A stretch of 21,799 nucleotides of DNA from CAZXCK01 sp964639225 (GTDB lineage Bacteria; Chloroflexota; Anaerolineae; Aggregatilineales; Phototrophicaceae): positions 1 through 21,799 of the forward strand of contig CAZXCK010000075.1 of the NCBI GenBank assembly GCA_964639225.1, in the 5' to 3' direction. The notes under the pieces were generated by a model. That model worked only from the letters and a program-made list of their open reading frames with translations. It had not been told where the DNA came from and searched no databases. Below are positions 5,809 to 12,470 of the stretch, one piece after another (position 1 is the first letter of the stretch; each line of letters starts with the position of its first letter). A program made the translations under genes and the position numbers.

Positions 5809-7869
5809 TCAGTCGCGCAGCACGCCGACGATCAGCGTCAGCCCGCACACGCCAAAACCGACCAGTGCCAGCGTGACCTCGCCGCTGGTGTAGAGGATGG
5901 TTGAGGCGATCAGCACGCTGCCGAAAAACACCGACCGGCTGACGCCGCGCGTCTCGCGTTCCAGGCGTTTGAGCTGGGCGCGCTGGGCCACGCTCATCTC
6001 GGCGATGACATGAATTTCGCCGCGTTCCAGCTTTTGCAGCGTGGACTCGGCGCGCGAGACCGGCCCCAGCGCGCGGCGATAGGCTTCGTCGCCCAGGGCG
6101 CGCAGCACCTCGCCGCCGTTGCCATGAAACAGGCTCTGGAATAGCTGCGTGCTGAGGCTGCCATCCAGCTTCTGCCCGCGCGGCACGTCGATGCCGAAGC
6201 CGCGCGCCATCAGCGTTTCGGTGTAGGGCTGCAATTCCTGCCAGGGGTTATAGAGCGGGTCCAGGCTGGTGCACATGCCGCTCAGAATGCTGATGGTGCG
6301 CCCCAGGTAGATGAAATCCTGCGGGATGTAAAACGGCATGGCGAAGATCAGGTCGCTGAACTCCTCGGCCAGATCGTTAACCTGCTGGAAGTCGATGTCG
6401 CGCAGGTCGGCCATGCTCAGGCCCCACACCTGGTCGAAGGCGGCGCGCGTCGCTTCTTCGATGCGGCCCAGGTCGGCATCCGGCCTGACGAATCCCAGCC
6501 GCATATAGCTCTTGACCAGTCGTTCGGCGTCGCGGGTGAGGACGGCGGACAGTGTCGATACCATGCCGTCGGCGATCTCCGGCGTGAGCGTGCCCGTCAT
6601 GCCAAAATCGACGAAGATCAGGTAAAACGGGCGACCCTGCGGGCCGAAATCCGCGTTTTCATCCTCGACCGGCAGCGGATAAACGAACAGGTTGCCCGGA
6701 TGCGGGTCCGCGTGGAAGAAGTACTCGTTGAATACCTGCGCCAGATAGGTATCCATCAGCCGTTCGGCGACCGTCTTGCGGTTGATGCCGGCGCGCTCCA
6801 TCGCGGCGAAGTCGTTGATCTTGATGCTAGTCACATCCTCGATGGTGAGGACGGTATCGGTCGAGTGTTCGTAGTACACGGTGGGGATGTACACGCCCAT
6901 GTCGTCTTTGAACATCTCGGCGAAGCGGGCGGCGTTGTAGGCTTCGTGCTTGTAGGAAAGCTCTTCCAGCAGCACACGCCCGAACTCTTCGACCAGGGCG
7001 CGGGCGTCGGCGCGGTTGGCGATGAAGCGGAACTTCATGGCGATGGCGCCCACCACGCGCATGGCCGCCAGGTCGGTATAACACGTCTCGCGGATGCCGG
7101 GCCGCTGCACCTTGACCACCACCCGGTCGCCGTTCTGCAGCCGGGCGCGGTGAACCTGCCCCAGCGAGGCGGCGGCGACTGGCGTCTCGTCGATCCACTC
7201 GAAACGCTGGCTGACCGGCCCCAGTTCGGCCTCGATCACCGACTCGATGCGCTTAAACGAGATCGTCGGTACTTCGTCCTGAAGGCTGGCCAGCTCGTTG
7301 ATGATGTCTTCCGGCAGGATGTCCACGCGGGTGGAGATAAACTGTCCCAGCTTGATAAACACGCCGCCGCGCCCGATGGCGAAGCGCCGGTACTGGCGCG
7401 CATAACCCTGCCAGCGCCTGGTGTTGGTGCGCTCGACCCAGCCCGGGAAGTAGCGGACGACGTACAACTGCCAGAACAACAGCCGCACGAACATCCACAG
7501 CGCAAAGACCAGCGTGCGCACGTAGCGCCACTGCATACGCAGCGAGCGTCCGGCTCCGGCGCGCTCGTCTACCGTCGATTCTTCCGGCGAGGGCACGCCG
7601 TTGGCCTCTGGCTGCGGCATGGCATCCAGCTTCGCCAGGAAGGCCGGCTCGTCAATCAGTTTCTGAGCGCGGGCCGGTGCGTCCCGGTTAGCGCCGTTCG
7701 CCGGGGGCTGCGGATGTTCCGCGCTGGGGCTGGTTTCGGCGATGGCGGCGGCGATGGCTGGCGCGGGCGCAGCATGGCCGTTGGCGTAGGCTCCGGCGTG
7801 ACCGTTGGCATAGTTAGCTGGCCGGTTTGGCGAACCGGACGCAGAGGGTTGATTCTTCGAATCGGGCAT
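5809..7869 (-). CDS. ABC1/AarF/UbiB family atypical kinase-like protein
   Basis: This 686-residue protein belongs to the UbiB/ABC1 (ADCK) family of atypical kinases or ATPases, linked in other organisms to ubiquinone and isoprenoid lipid metabolism. Residues 1-110 are low-complexity (Ala/Pro/Asn/Gly/His, with YANGHA repeated). A hydrophobic stretch follows at 118-141. The family's KxGQ signature is FIKLGQ (171-176). The Ala-rich nucleotide loop is AAASLGQ (232-238), the ATP-site lysine is Lys253 (VVKVQRPG), the catalytic loop is HADPHPGN (387-394) and the metal-binding motif is DFG (421-423). Two hydrophobic segments (about 646-663 and 665-683) close the protein, as in membrane-anchored UbiB. 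ATG 7869 lies inside the upstream arsA-like gene (56-base overlap) with only a weak GAGA-type ribosome site, so the start could be further downstream. The quinone type and client are unknown. Confidence 0.92.
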   Translation of the reverse strand: MPDSKNQPSASGSPNRPANYANGHAGAYANGHAAPAPAIAAAIAETSPSAEHPQPPANGANRDAPARAQKLIDEPAFLAKLDAMPQPEANGVPSPEESTVDERAGAGRSLRMQWRYVRTLVFALWMFVRLLFWQLYVVRYFPGWVERTNTRRWQGYARQYRRFAIGRGGVFIKLGQFISTRVDILPEDIINELASLQDEVPTISFKRIESVIEAELGPVSQRFEWIDETPVAAASLGQVHRARLQNGDRVVVKVQRPGIRETCYTDLAAMRVVGAIAMKFRFIANRADARALVEEFGRVLLEELSYKHEAYNAARFAEMFKDDMGVYIPTVYYEHSTDTVLTIEDVTSIKINDFAAMERAGINRKTVAERLMDTYLAQVFNEYFFHADPHPGNLFVYPLPVEDENADFGPQGRPFYLIFVDFGMTGTLTPEIADGMVSTLSAVLTRDAERLVKSYMRLGFVRPDADLGRIEEATRAAFDQVWGLSMADLRDIDFQQVNDLAEEFSDLIFAMPFYIPQDFIYLGRTISILSGMCTSLDPLYNPWQELQPYTETLMARGFGIDVPRGQKLDGSLSTQLFQSLFHGNGGEVLRALGDEAYRRALGPVSRAESTLQKLERGEIHVIAEMSVAQRAQLKRLERETRGVSRSVFFGSVLIASTILYTSGEVTLALVGFGVCGLTLIVGVLRD

Positions 7870-9001
7870 CGTTAATCTCTAAGTCCCATAGGGCATACGG
7901 TAAGACGATATTGCGGCGGTAGGGGCCAACGCGCAGCGTCAGCTCGTCGCGGGAGCGGTACAGGTCCATGTCGTTTTTGTCCGCGAAGGGCAGCGGAACC
8001 CGCAGCACATACAGACCGTCGTCGCCTTCCCGTTCGATGGTGTGGGTGTGCCCGCTGAACATCTGCTCGGCGGGGTTGCGGTCGCCGTAAATCTCATTGG
8101 CGAGCTGGCGCAGTCCATCCAGGCCGCTGACCTCGCCGCCGAAAAGTGGCGCCTGCATCAGTGGCAGGCCGCCGAACGCCTCGCCGATGAACTGGATGTT
8201 TTCCTGCTGGTTGGCCTTCCACATGGTGAAGTAAGGGTCGGTCACTTCGTCCGGGATGATGCGGTTGCAGATGATGGCGTCGGTGGCGTAGCCATACAGA
8301 TTGAGGTAGGTGTAGGTCCGCTGCGTCTCTTTGATGACCATCTTCTCCGGGTTGACGACCAGCCGGATGCTGCTCACTGCCGGGTCGGCCAGCAGATCGC
8401 GCACTTTGTCCAGCGTGTCGAACAGATTCTTGACCTGGTCCCAGGCGTCCTCGTCGGGGATGTTGCTGTCGCCCTTGCGATTCATCACCCGCCCGATGGG
8501 CCGCAGAATCCGCGCCGCGCCGCGTGTGAGCGACATGACGCGCATCAGCCACCAGCGGGTCACGTCCGGCAGGCTGAGCAGGCGCAGCGTCTCGGCGGTG
8601 GGGGCGGCATCGACCACCAGCACGTCAAACTCGCCGTCTTCCATGTACTTGTTAATCCACAGCAGGTGAGCGCCTTCTTCCAGGCCGGGCAGAATGGTCA
8701 CTTCCTCGGCGACGATGTCATCGACGCCGTTGCGGCTGAACATGGCGACCATGTAATGCTGGAAGCGGCCCCAGTATTTATCCATCGAATACCGTGCATC
8801 GACCTCCTGCGCCCACAGGTTGGGCCGGATTTCGACCGGCTCCGGGCCGATGGTCGCTTCCAGCGAGTCGGCCAGGCTGTGGGCGGTGTCGGTGCTGATG
8901 ACGATGGTTTTCAGGCCCATTTCGGCACAACGGAGCGCAGTGGCCGCGCTGATGCTGGTTTTACCCACGCCTCCCTTGCCGGTATGTACGATCACACGCA
9001 T
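7814..9001 (-). CDS. ArsA/Get3-family (anion-transporting type) ATPase
   Basis: This 395-residue cytoplasmic P-loop ATPase belongs to the ArsA/Get3 class. The deviant Walker A is GKGGVGKT (8-15) with the signature Lys9. Switch I is STDTAHSL (36-43, with Asp38). The second conserved block is DAAPTAETLRLLSLP (131-145), the equivalent of the family's DTAPTGHTLRLL. A C-terminal part (about 315-395) is beta-rich and resembles the small Hsp20-like domain found at the end of many bacterial ArsA-like proteins. There is only one ATPase domain. Only three cysteines (25, 245, 387) are present, scattered, with neither the arsenite-binding triad nor a Get3-type CxxC, and no arsB or arsR nearby, so an arsenite pump role is unlikely. 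Start: ATG 9001, with GGAG seven bases upstream, rather than the longer frame to 9067. Confidence 0.92.
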   Translation of the reverse strand: MRVIVHTGKGGVGKTSISAATALRCAEMGLKTIVISTDTAHSLADSLEATIGPEPVEIRPNLWAQEVDARYSMDKYWGRFQHYMVAMFSRNGVDDIVAEEVTILPGLEEGAHLLWINKYMEDGEFDVLVVDAAPTAETLRLLSLPDVTRWWLMRVMSLTRGAARILRPIGRVMNRKGDSNIPDEDAWDQVKNLFDTLDKVRDLLADPAVSSIRLVVNPEKMVIKETQRTYTYLNLYGYATDAIICNRIIPDEVTDPYFTMWKANQQENIQFIGEAFGGLPLMQAPLFGGEVSGLDGLRQLANEIYGDRNPAEQMFSGHTHTIEREGDDGLYVLRVPLPFADKNDMDLYRSRDELTLRVGPYRRNIVLPYALWDLEINDARFEESTLCVRFAKPAS

Positions 9002-9008
9002 GTTACAT

Positions 9009-9012
9009 CTCC
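9009..9012 (-). promoter_or_regulatory. Shine-Dalgarno site of the ArsA-like gene
   Basis: On the minus strand this reads GGAG, seven bases before ATG 9001. It decides for this start over an in-frame codon 66 bases further upstream. Confidence 0.75.
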
Positions 9013-9028
9013 ATTTACGGTTACTGTC

Positions 9029-9034
9029 ATTATA
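9029..9034 (-). promoter_or_regulatory. -10 box of the ArsA-UbiB unit
   Basis: On the minus strand this is a perfect TATAAT, 27 bases before the ATG at 9001. No convincing -35 is seen at 17 bases. The predicted leader is only about 20 bases and would just include the GGAG. Confidence 0.5.
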
Positions 9035-9211
9035 CACAACACCGGGACTGCATCCCTTACTGCTCATATACGTTTCATGGTGCGTTTACGGTTCATCAAG
9101 CTGGCGCGCGCGGGGAATTTCTTATGCAAAAACAATGCGGGCCGTCGATTGGCGGATGTTTACGACCATCAGCCGCTTTTAAGCGTAAAATGATTTATGA
9201 GGACGTGACAC

Positions 9212-9216
9212 AGGAG
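9212..9216 (+). promoter_or_regulatory. Shine-Dalgarno site of the two-helix membrane protein
   Basis: AGGAG lies six bases before ATG 9223 and selects that codon over upstream in-frame ATGs. The 221-base gap between the arsA-like gene and this one otherwise shows a weak TAAAAT (9186-9191) as a possible -10, preceded by the small CGCTT/AAGCG inverted repeat at 9174-9185. Confidence 0.75.
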
Positions 9217-9222
9217 TCTCTG

Positions 9223-9705
9223 ATGAGCGAGTTCGAACACGACGACCTGATGAACCGCATCGACCGCGCCGTACAACAGCGCAAGCGGCTGCTGCGCTAT
9301 ATCATGCTGGGGACGAGTACGTTTCTGTACGTGCTGTTTATGGCGCTGATGTGGGGCATCTTCCTCACCGACGAACCCATCCGCAACAGCATCACCGACC
9401 TGGAGCAGGTGGCCGGTCTGCTGGTGCTGCCGACGGTTGGCTGGCTGGTGACGCTGATCCTGGTCGGCGTTGCGCAGATGGCCGACACGCGCTTCATGGA
9501 AGAAGCCATCCGCCGTGAGGTGATGGGCCGCGAACTGAGCCGGGAACTGGTCGAGCGTTACATGGCCGAACGCGCCGGCAAAGCCAAACGCGACGACTCC
9601 GCCGCCGATGAGCCGTATGTCACCGTCTCCGACGACGGCGAGCTGATCCCGCTGGAGCGCGACCCGGACTCCGACGCGGACGAACCACGCCAGCAGCGGC
9701 GCTAG
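9223..9705 (+). CDS. Two-helix membrane protein, resembles 2TM-domain proteins
   Basis: This 160-residue inner-membrane protein has two hydrophobic helices (about 27-48 and 65-86). They are joined by a short polar loop containing DEPIRNSITDLEQ, and a charged helix follows (FMEEAIRREVMGRELSRELVERYMAER, 91-117). The N-terminal basic helix, two membrane spans and downstream Glu/Arg-rich helix have the layout of the small '2TM' domain family, whose role is mostly unknown. The C-terminal 40 residues are acidic and probably disordered. The start is ATG 9223, because CAGGAG lies six bases upstream; longer in-frame starts exist at 9190 and 9124. The stop TAG shares a CTAG with the opposite gene's stop. 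No function can be assigned. Confidence 0.8.
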   Translation: MSEFEHDDLMNRIDRAVQQRKRLLRYIMLGTSTFLYVLFMALMWGIFLTDEPIRNSITDLEQVAGLLVLPTVGWLVTLILVGVAQMADTRFMEEAIRREVMGRELSRELVERYMAERAGKAKRDDSAADEPYVTVSDDGELIPLERDPDSDADEPRQQRR

Positions 9706-11504
9706 TTTTCATCCACGAACCAGATGTCGGTGCTGCGCGCTTCCATCTCGATGATCTGCCGGTCCGGGAAGCGCTCCACAAGCTGCGCGCGCACGGTGCC
9801 ATCCGCCGCGAAATCGCGCACGGCGACGATGTCATCGTCCAGGTACGGCCCGGTGACGGCCAGCAGCGTCCCGTAAGCGCGCCAGCTCACCGCGCCCAGT
9901 TCGCCGTTGACGATCACCAGCAGCGGGCGGTCATCGACGCGGCGCTGCTCGATCTGCTCGATGAGTTCCGGGCTGACCCCGTTAAAGCGATACAGCGCGT
10001 TGATGCGCGGCGTGCTGTAAGCGTTCAGGCTCCACACCAGCGCCAGACTCAGCAGCCAGTAGATAAAAACCCGGTTGAAACGCCGCGCCAGCCAGGCGAT
10101 GGGCAGCGCGCCGATCAGCGCCAGCGCGGAGACGGCCTCGAAGTAATAGCGCGTGCTGTACCGCTGCGAGCCGACCCAGTACGCCAGATGCAGGCCAATC
10201 AGCGACACAGCCACCGCCAGCAGCAGCCAGGTCCAGGCGGCGCGTGTCCGGTCCGGGTCCGCCGTGTCGCGCCAGGCCAGCGCCAGCGGTGGAATCAGCA
10301 TCCAGACGACACCCGCGCCCAGCCAGGCCCAGATAGCTACTTCGTCGTTTCGCAGGAAGCCGGCGTTGGTCGCCAGCGGAACGGCCAGCCAGGCCAGCGC
10401 CAGCACCAGCCATCCGCGCAGCCAGCGCGCCCGCAAGCCCACCCACAGCCCCAACGGCAGAATGAAGAAGCTCAGGCCCATCACCGGCCAGTAAGAGGCG
10501 CGAGTTTGCAGATGCTCCACCAGTTGCGGCGTGATGAGGCCCGCCTGCCAGCCGAACAGGTCGGCGGCGGCCAGCGACAGATCGTAGCGTGTGTGCAGTA
10601 CCCCCTTGACGATGGTGTGGCCGCTGCGCCCGCAGCACTCGCCAAAGCCGACGCGATCATATGGCCAGACGAGCGTGTACAGGTTCTGTGTGGGGTCGCC
10701 GGTGGCGGCATGGTTGAACAGGGGCAGGGCGCTGCTCATCAGCAGGGCGATGGCGGCCAGCAGCAGCAGCGGCTGGAGCGTGGGCAGTAACTTTTCCGGC
10801 GCGGACTGCCAGCCATCGAGTGCCGCCCGCAGCACACGCAGGCCGCTCCACAGCACAAAGGGCAGCGTCACGCCGACCGCCGTCAGCGGACGGTTGACGA
10901 TCAGCAGGCCCAGCGCCAGCCCGGCCAGCGCCGCCCAGCGCAACCGGTGGCGGCTGCGCGGTCGGCTGAGACGCCAGTAGGCGTACATGAACAGCGTAAA
11001 GCAGCACAACGCCGTCGTGTGTCCCATCAGCGAGGCGTTGAGCAGCAGCGCCATCGGCGAGAAGGCCATCAGCGCGGCAGCGATCACGCCCACGTCCGGG
11101 TTGAAGACCTCGCGGCCCAGCCGGTACACCAGGGCGACGTTGAGCGCGGCGGCTGCTGCATTGACGAAACTCATCTGGCCCAGCAGCACGCCAATCGCCA
11201 GCAGCGCCGGCCAGCCCGGCGAGTATTTGCCGAAGCGCGTGCCCTGCGGCTCATAATCGACGACGAACGGCTGCCAGAAAGCGCGGCGCGGCTCTGGAAT
11301 ATCGATGACGACGTCGCCGCGCGCGAAAATGCGTGCCTGGAAGACGTAAGCCAGTTCGTCCTCCAGGTGAGGCAGGCGCTCAAAAACCGTCCGGTTGACG
11401 AACAGCGCCATAAAAAAGCTGAACAAAACCAGTCCCAGCGCCAGCCATTGGTGCCAGCGCCGTGTCCATGTGGTGGTCAGGTCTGTGGTGGTCATGGTAG
11501 CCAT
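9702..11504 (-). CDS. GT-C-like polytopic membrane protein (GT39/PMT_2-type glycosyltransferase)
   Basis: This 600-residue integral membrane protein has about ten or more hydrophobic segments and the layout of GT-C glycosyltransferases that use polyprenyl-phosphate sugars. After the first helix (about 20-37) the extracytoplasmic loop holds HLEDELAYVFQARIF, with Asp49-Glu50 matching the conserved DE motif of the PMT/GT39 group. GTRFGKYSPGWPALLAIG is the next expected block. The last 100 residues form a soluble domain. It would add sugars to lipid or protein on the outer face; donor and acceptor are unknown. Start choice is uncertain: TTG 11516, ATG 11504 and ATG 11495 are in frame and none has a strong ribosome site. 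The gene is convergent with the two-helix protein (4-base overlap) and divergent from rplI. Confidence 0.82.
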   Translation of the reverse strand: MATMTTTDLTTTWTRRWHQWLALGLVLFSFFMALFVNRTVFERLPHLEDELAYVFQARIFARGDVVIDIPEPRRAFWQPFVVDYEPQGTRFGKYSPGWPALLAIGVLLGQMSFVNAAAAALNVALVYRLGREVFNPDVGVIAAALMAFSPMALLLNASLMGHTTALCCFTLFMYAYWRLSRPRSRHRLRWAALAGLALGLLIVNRPLTAVGVTLPFVLWSGLRVLRAALDGWQSAPEKLLPTLQPLLLLAAIALLMSSALPLFNHAATGDPTQNLYTLVWPYDRVGFGECCGRSGHTIVKGVLHTRYDLSLAAADLFGWQAGLITPQLVEHLQTRASYWPVMGLSFFILPLGLWVGLRARWLRGWLVLALAWLAVPLATNAGFLRNDEVAIWAWLGAGVVWMLIPPLALAWRDTADPDRTRAAWTWLLLAVAVSLIGLHLAYWVGSQRYSTRYYFEAVSALALIGALPIAWLARRFNRVFIYWLLSLALVWSLNAYSTPRINALYRFNGVSPELIEQIEQRRVDDRPLLVIVNGELGAVSWRAYGTLLAVTGPYLDDDIVAVRDFAADGTVRAQLVERFPDRQIIEMEARSTDIWFVDEN

Positions 11505-11508
11505 TATA
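11503..11508 (-). promoter_or_regulatory. TATAAT overlapping the start region of the GT-C-like gene
   Basis: On the minus strand this is a perfect TATAAT whose last two bases overlap the ATG at 11504. If it is used, transcription would start at or just before ATG 11495, giving a leaderless message. No -35 is seen. It could be chance in the N-terminal codons. Confidence 0.3.
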
Positions 11509-11565
11509 AAAGACAACGCGCCAGGCCGCTAAGGATCGCCGGTCTGCTGGCGCTTCTATTGACAC

Positions 11566-11594
11566 TTGGCATGGCCAGTTGGCTTGTTTATAAT
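11566..11594 (+). promoter_or_regulatory. Sigma-70-type promoter of rplI
   Basis: TTGGCA (11566-11571) and TATAAT (11589-11594) are separated by exactly 17 bases. The -35 matches consensus at five of six positions and the -10 at six. Transcription should begin near 11601, giving a leader of about 78 bases with an AAGGGG ribosome site ten bases before ATG 11679. This is the best promoter match in the window. Confidence 0.8.
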
Positions 11595-11678
11595 ACACAC
11601 CGTTTCGTCAAGCGTTGGAATGTGGACAATCGCGCCTCTCTGCCGGGAGGTGATACGAACACAAGGGGAACACAGCAG

Positions 11679-12383
11679 ATGAAGATTATCCTCCTGGATT
11701 ATGTGTACAAACACGGCGTCGCTGGTGAAGTGATCGACGTGGCCGATGGTTACGCCCGCAACTACCTCATCCCGAAGGGGCTGGCGGTGCAGGCGACTCC
11801 CGGTGAGCTGAAGCGCGCCGAAAAACTGCGCGAGCAGGCGGCGGTCCGTCGCGCGGCGCTGGAAAACAAGATGAACGAACTCGCGCGCATCATCGACGGC
11901 GTCGAGCTGATCTTTGGCCGTCGCGCGGCTTCGACCGGTAAGCTGTTCGGTTCGGTGACGACGCAGGAAATCGCCGACTCGCTGCTGGAAAAAACGGGCG
12001 TAGACATCAACCGTCGCCGCATCAGCCAGCAGCCGCTGCGCGAGATCGGCACGCATGAAGTCCCGGTGCGGCTGGGTACCGACCTGTCGCCCATACTTCA
12101 GATCACCATCGTCCGCGAGGAAGAACTCGCCGAGACGCTGGCCGCCCGTGAAGCCGCCGCGCGCGGTGAGGATGTCGAGGGCGAGGCCGGTGAGGAAACG
12201 CCGGAAGTCACGTCGGTTGACGAGGCTGTGGCTGAAGCCGCCGCCGAAGCTGCCGCCGAGGTCGAAGCGGGCGCTGCCCCCGCTGATATGGAAACAGAAA
12301 TCCTGCCCATGTCCGCTGTCAACGAGGCGATTGAGCGGCTCGACGAAGAAAACGCCGCCGCCGACGAGGAAAAACCGGAATAG
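11679..12383 (+). CDS. rplI: Ribosomal protein bL9 with acidic C-terminal extension
   Basis: This is the large-subunit ribosomal protein bL9. Residues 13-36 match the L9 signature exactly: G13, G16, V21, G24-Y25, N28-Y29-L30, G34 and A36 at the required spacing. The long connecting helix (about 41-75) and the C-terminal rRNA-binding domain (76-148) follow. Normal L9 ends near residue 148-150. This protein continues to 234 with an 85-residue tail rich in Glu, Ala and Asp and almost free of basic residues. The tail is in frame, with no stop or frameshift sign. The frame is also open far upstream, but the start is ATG 11679, where the conserved MKIILL begins. It has its own promoter and terminator; its usual partners rpsF, ssb and rpsR are absent here. 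Confidence 0.96.
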   Translation: MKIILLDYVYKHGVAGEVIDVADGYARNYLIPKGLAVQATPGELKRAEKLREQAAVRRAALENKMNELARIIDGVELIFGRRAASTGKLFGSVTTQEIADSLLEKTGVDINRRRISQQPLREIGTHEVPVRLGTDLSPILQITIVREEELAETLAAREAAARGEDVEGEAGEETPEVTSVDEAVAEAAAEAAAEVEAGAAPADMETEILPMSAVNEAIERLDEENAAADEEKPE

Positions 12384-12422
12384 CTGGTCAGGACGACCCG
12401 CAAAAACTGGATTGTAACAGGT

Positions 12423-12459
12423 GGCCCCGCCGGTAGTACCGTCCGGGGTCGCTTTGTTT
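12423..12459 (+). terminator. Terminator or attenuator after rplI
   Basis: GGCCCCG (12423-12429) pairs with CGGGGTC (12444-12450), with one G-U pair. A small internal loop and a 4-bp CGGT/ACCG upper stem with a 3-base loop follow. The stem is followed by GCTTTGTTT, a modest U-tract. It sits 40 bases after the rplI stop and 12 bases before the RodZ-like start, so readthrough would be needed if the latter lacks its own promoter. Confidence 0.7.
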
Positions 12460-12470
12460 AAGGAAAGTTG

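Noticed and set aside
6700..7875. A 391-codon plus-strand open frame opposite the UbiB-like gene.
   Set aside because: It is antisense to clear kinase motifs and its translation has no domain pattern; long antisense frames are expected at this GC content. The same applies to 8042-9193, 1795-2784 and 19005-19949.
7814..9001. Arsenite efflux ATPase (ArsA of an ars operon).
   Set aside because: It has one ATPase domain, lacks clustered metal-binding cysteines, and has no arsB, arsD or arsR beside it.
11559..11564. Perfect TTGACA upstream of rplI as the -35 box.
   Set aside because: It is 24 bases from the TATAAT. TTGGCA at 11566 has the correct 17-base spacing.
10947..11678. A 244-codon upstream extension of the rplI frame.
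   Set aside because: It runs antisense through the GT-C-like gene and across the rplI promoter. L9 begins with MKIILL at 11679, after an AAGGGG site.
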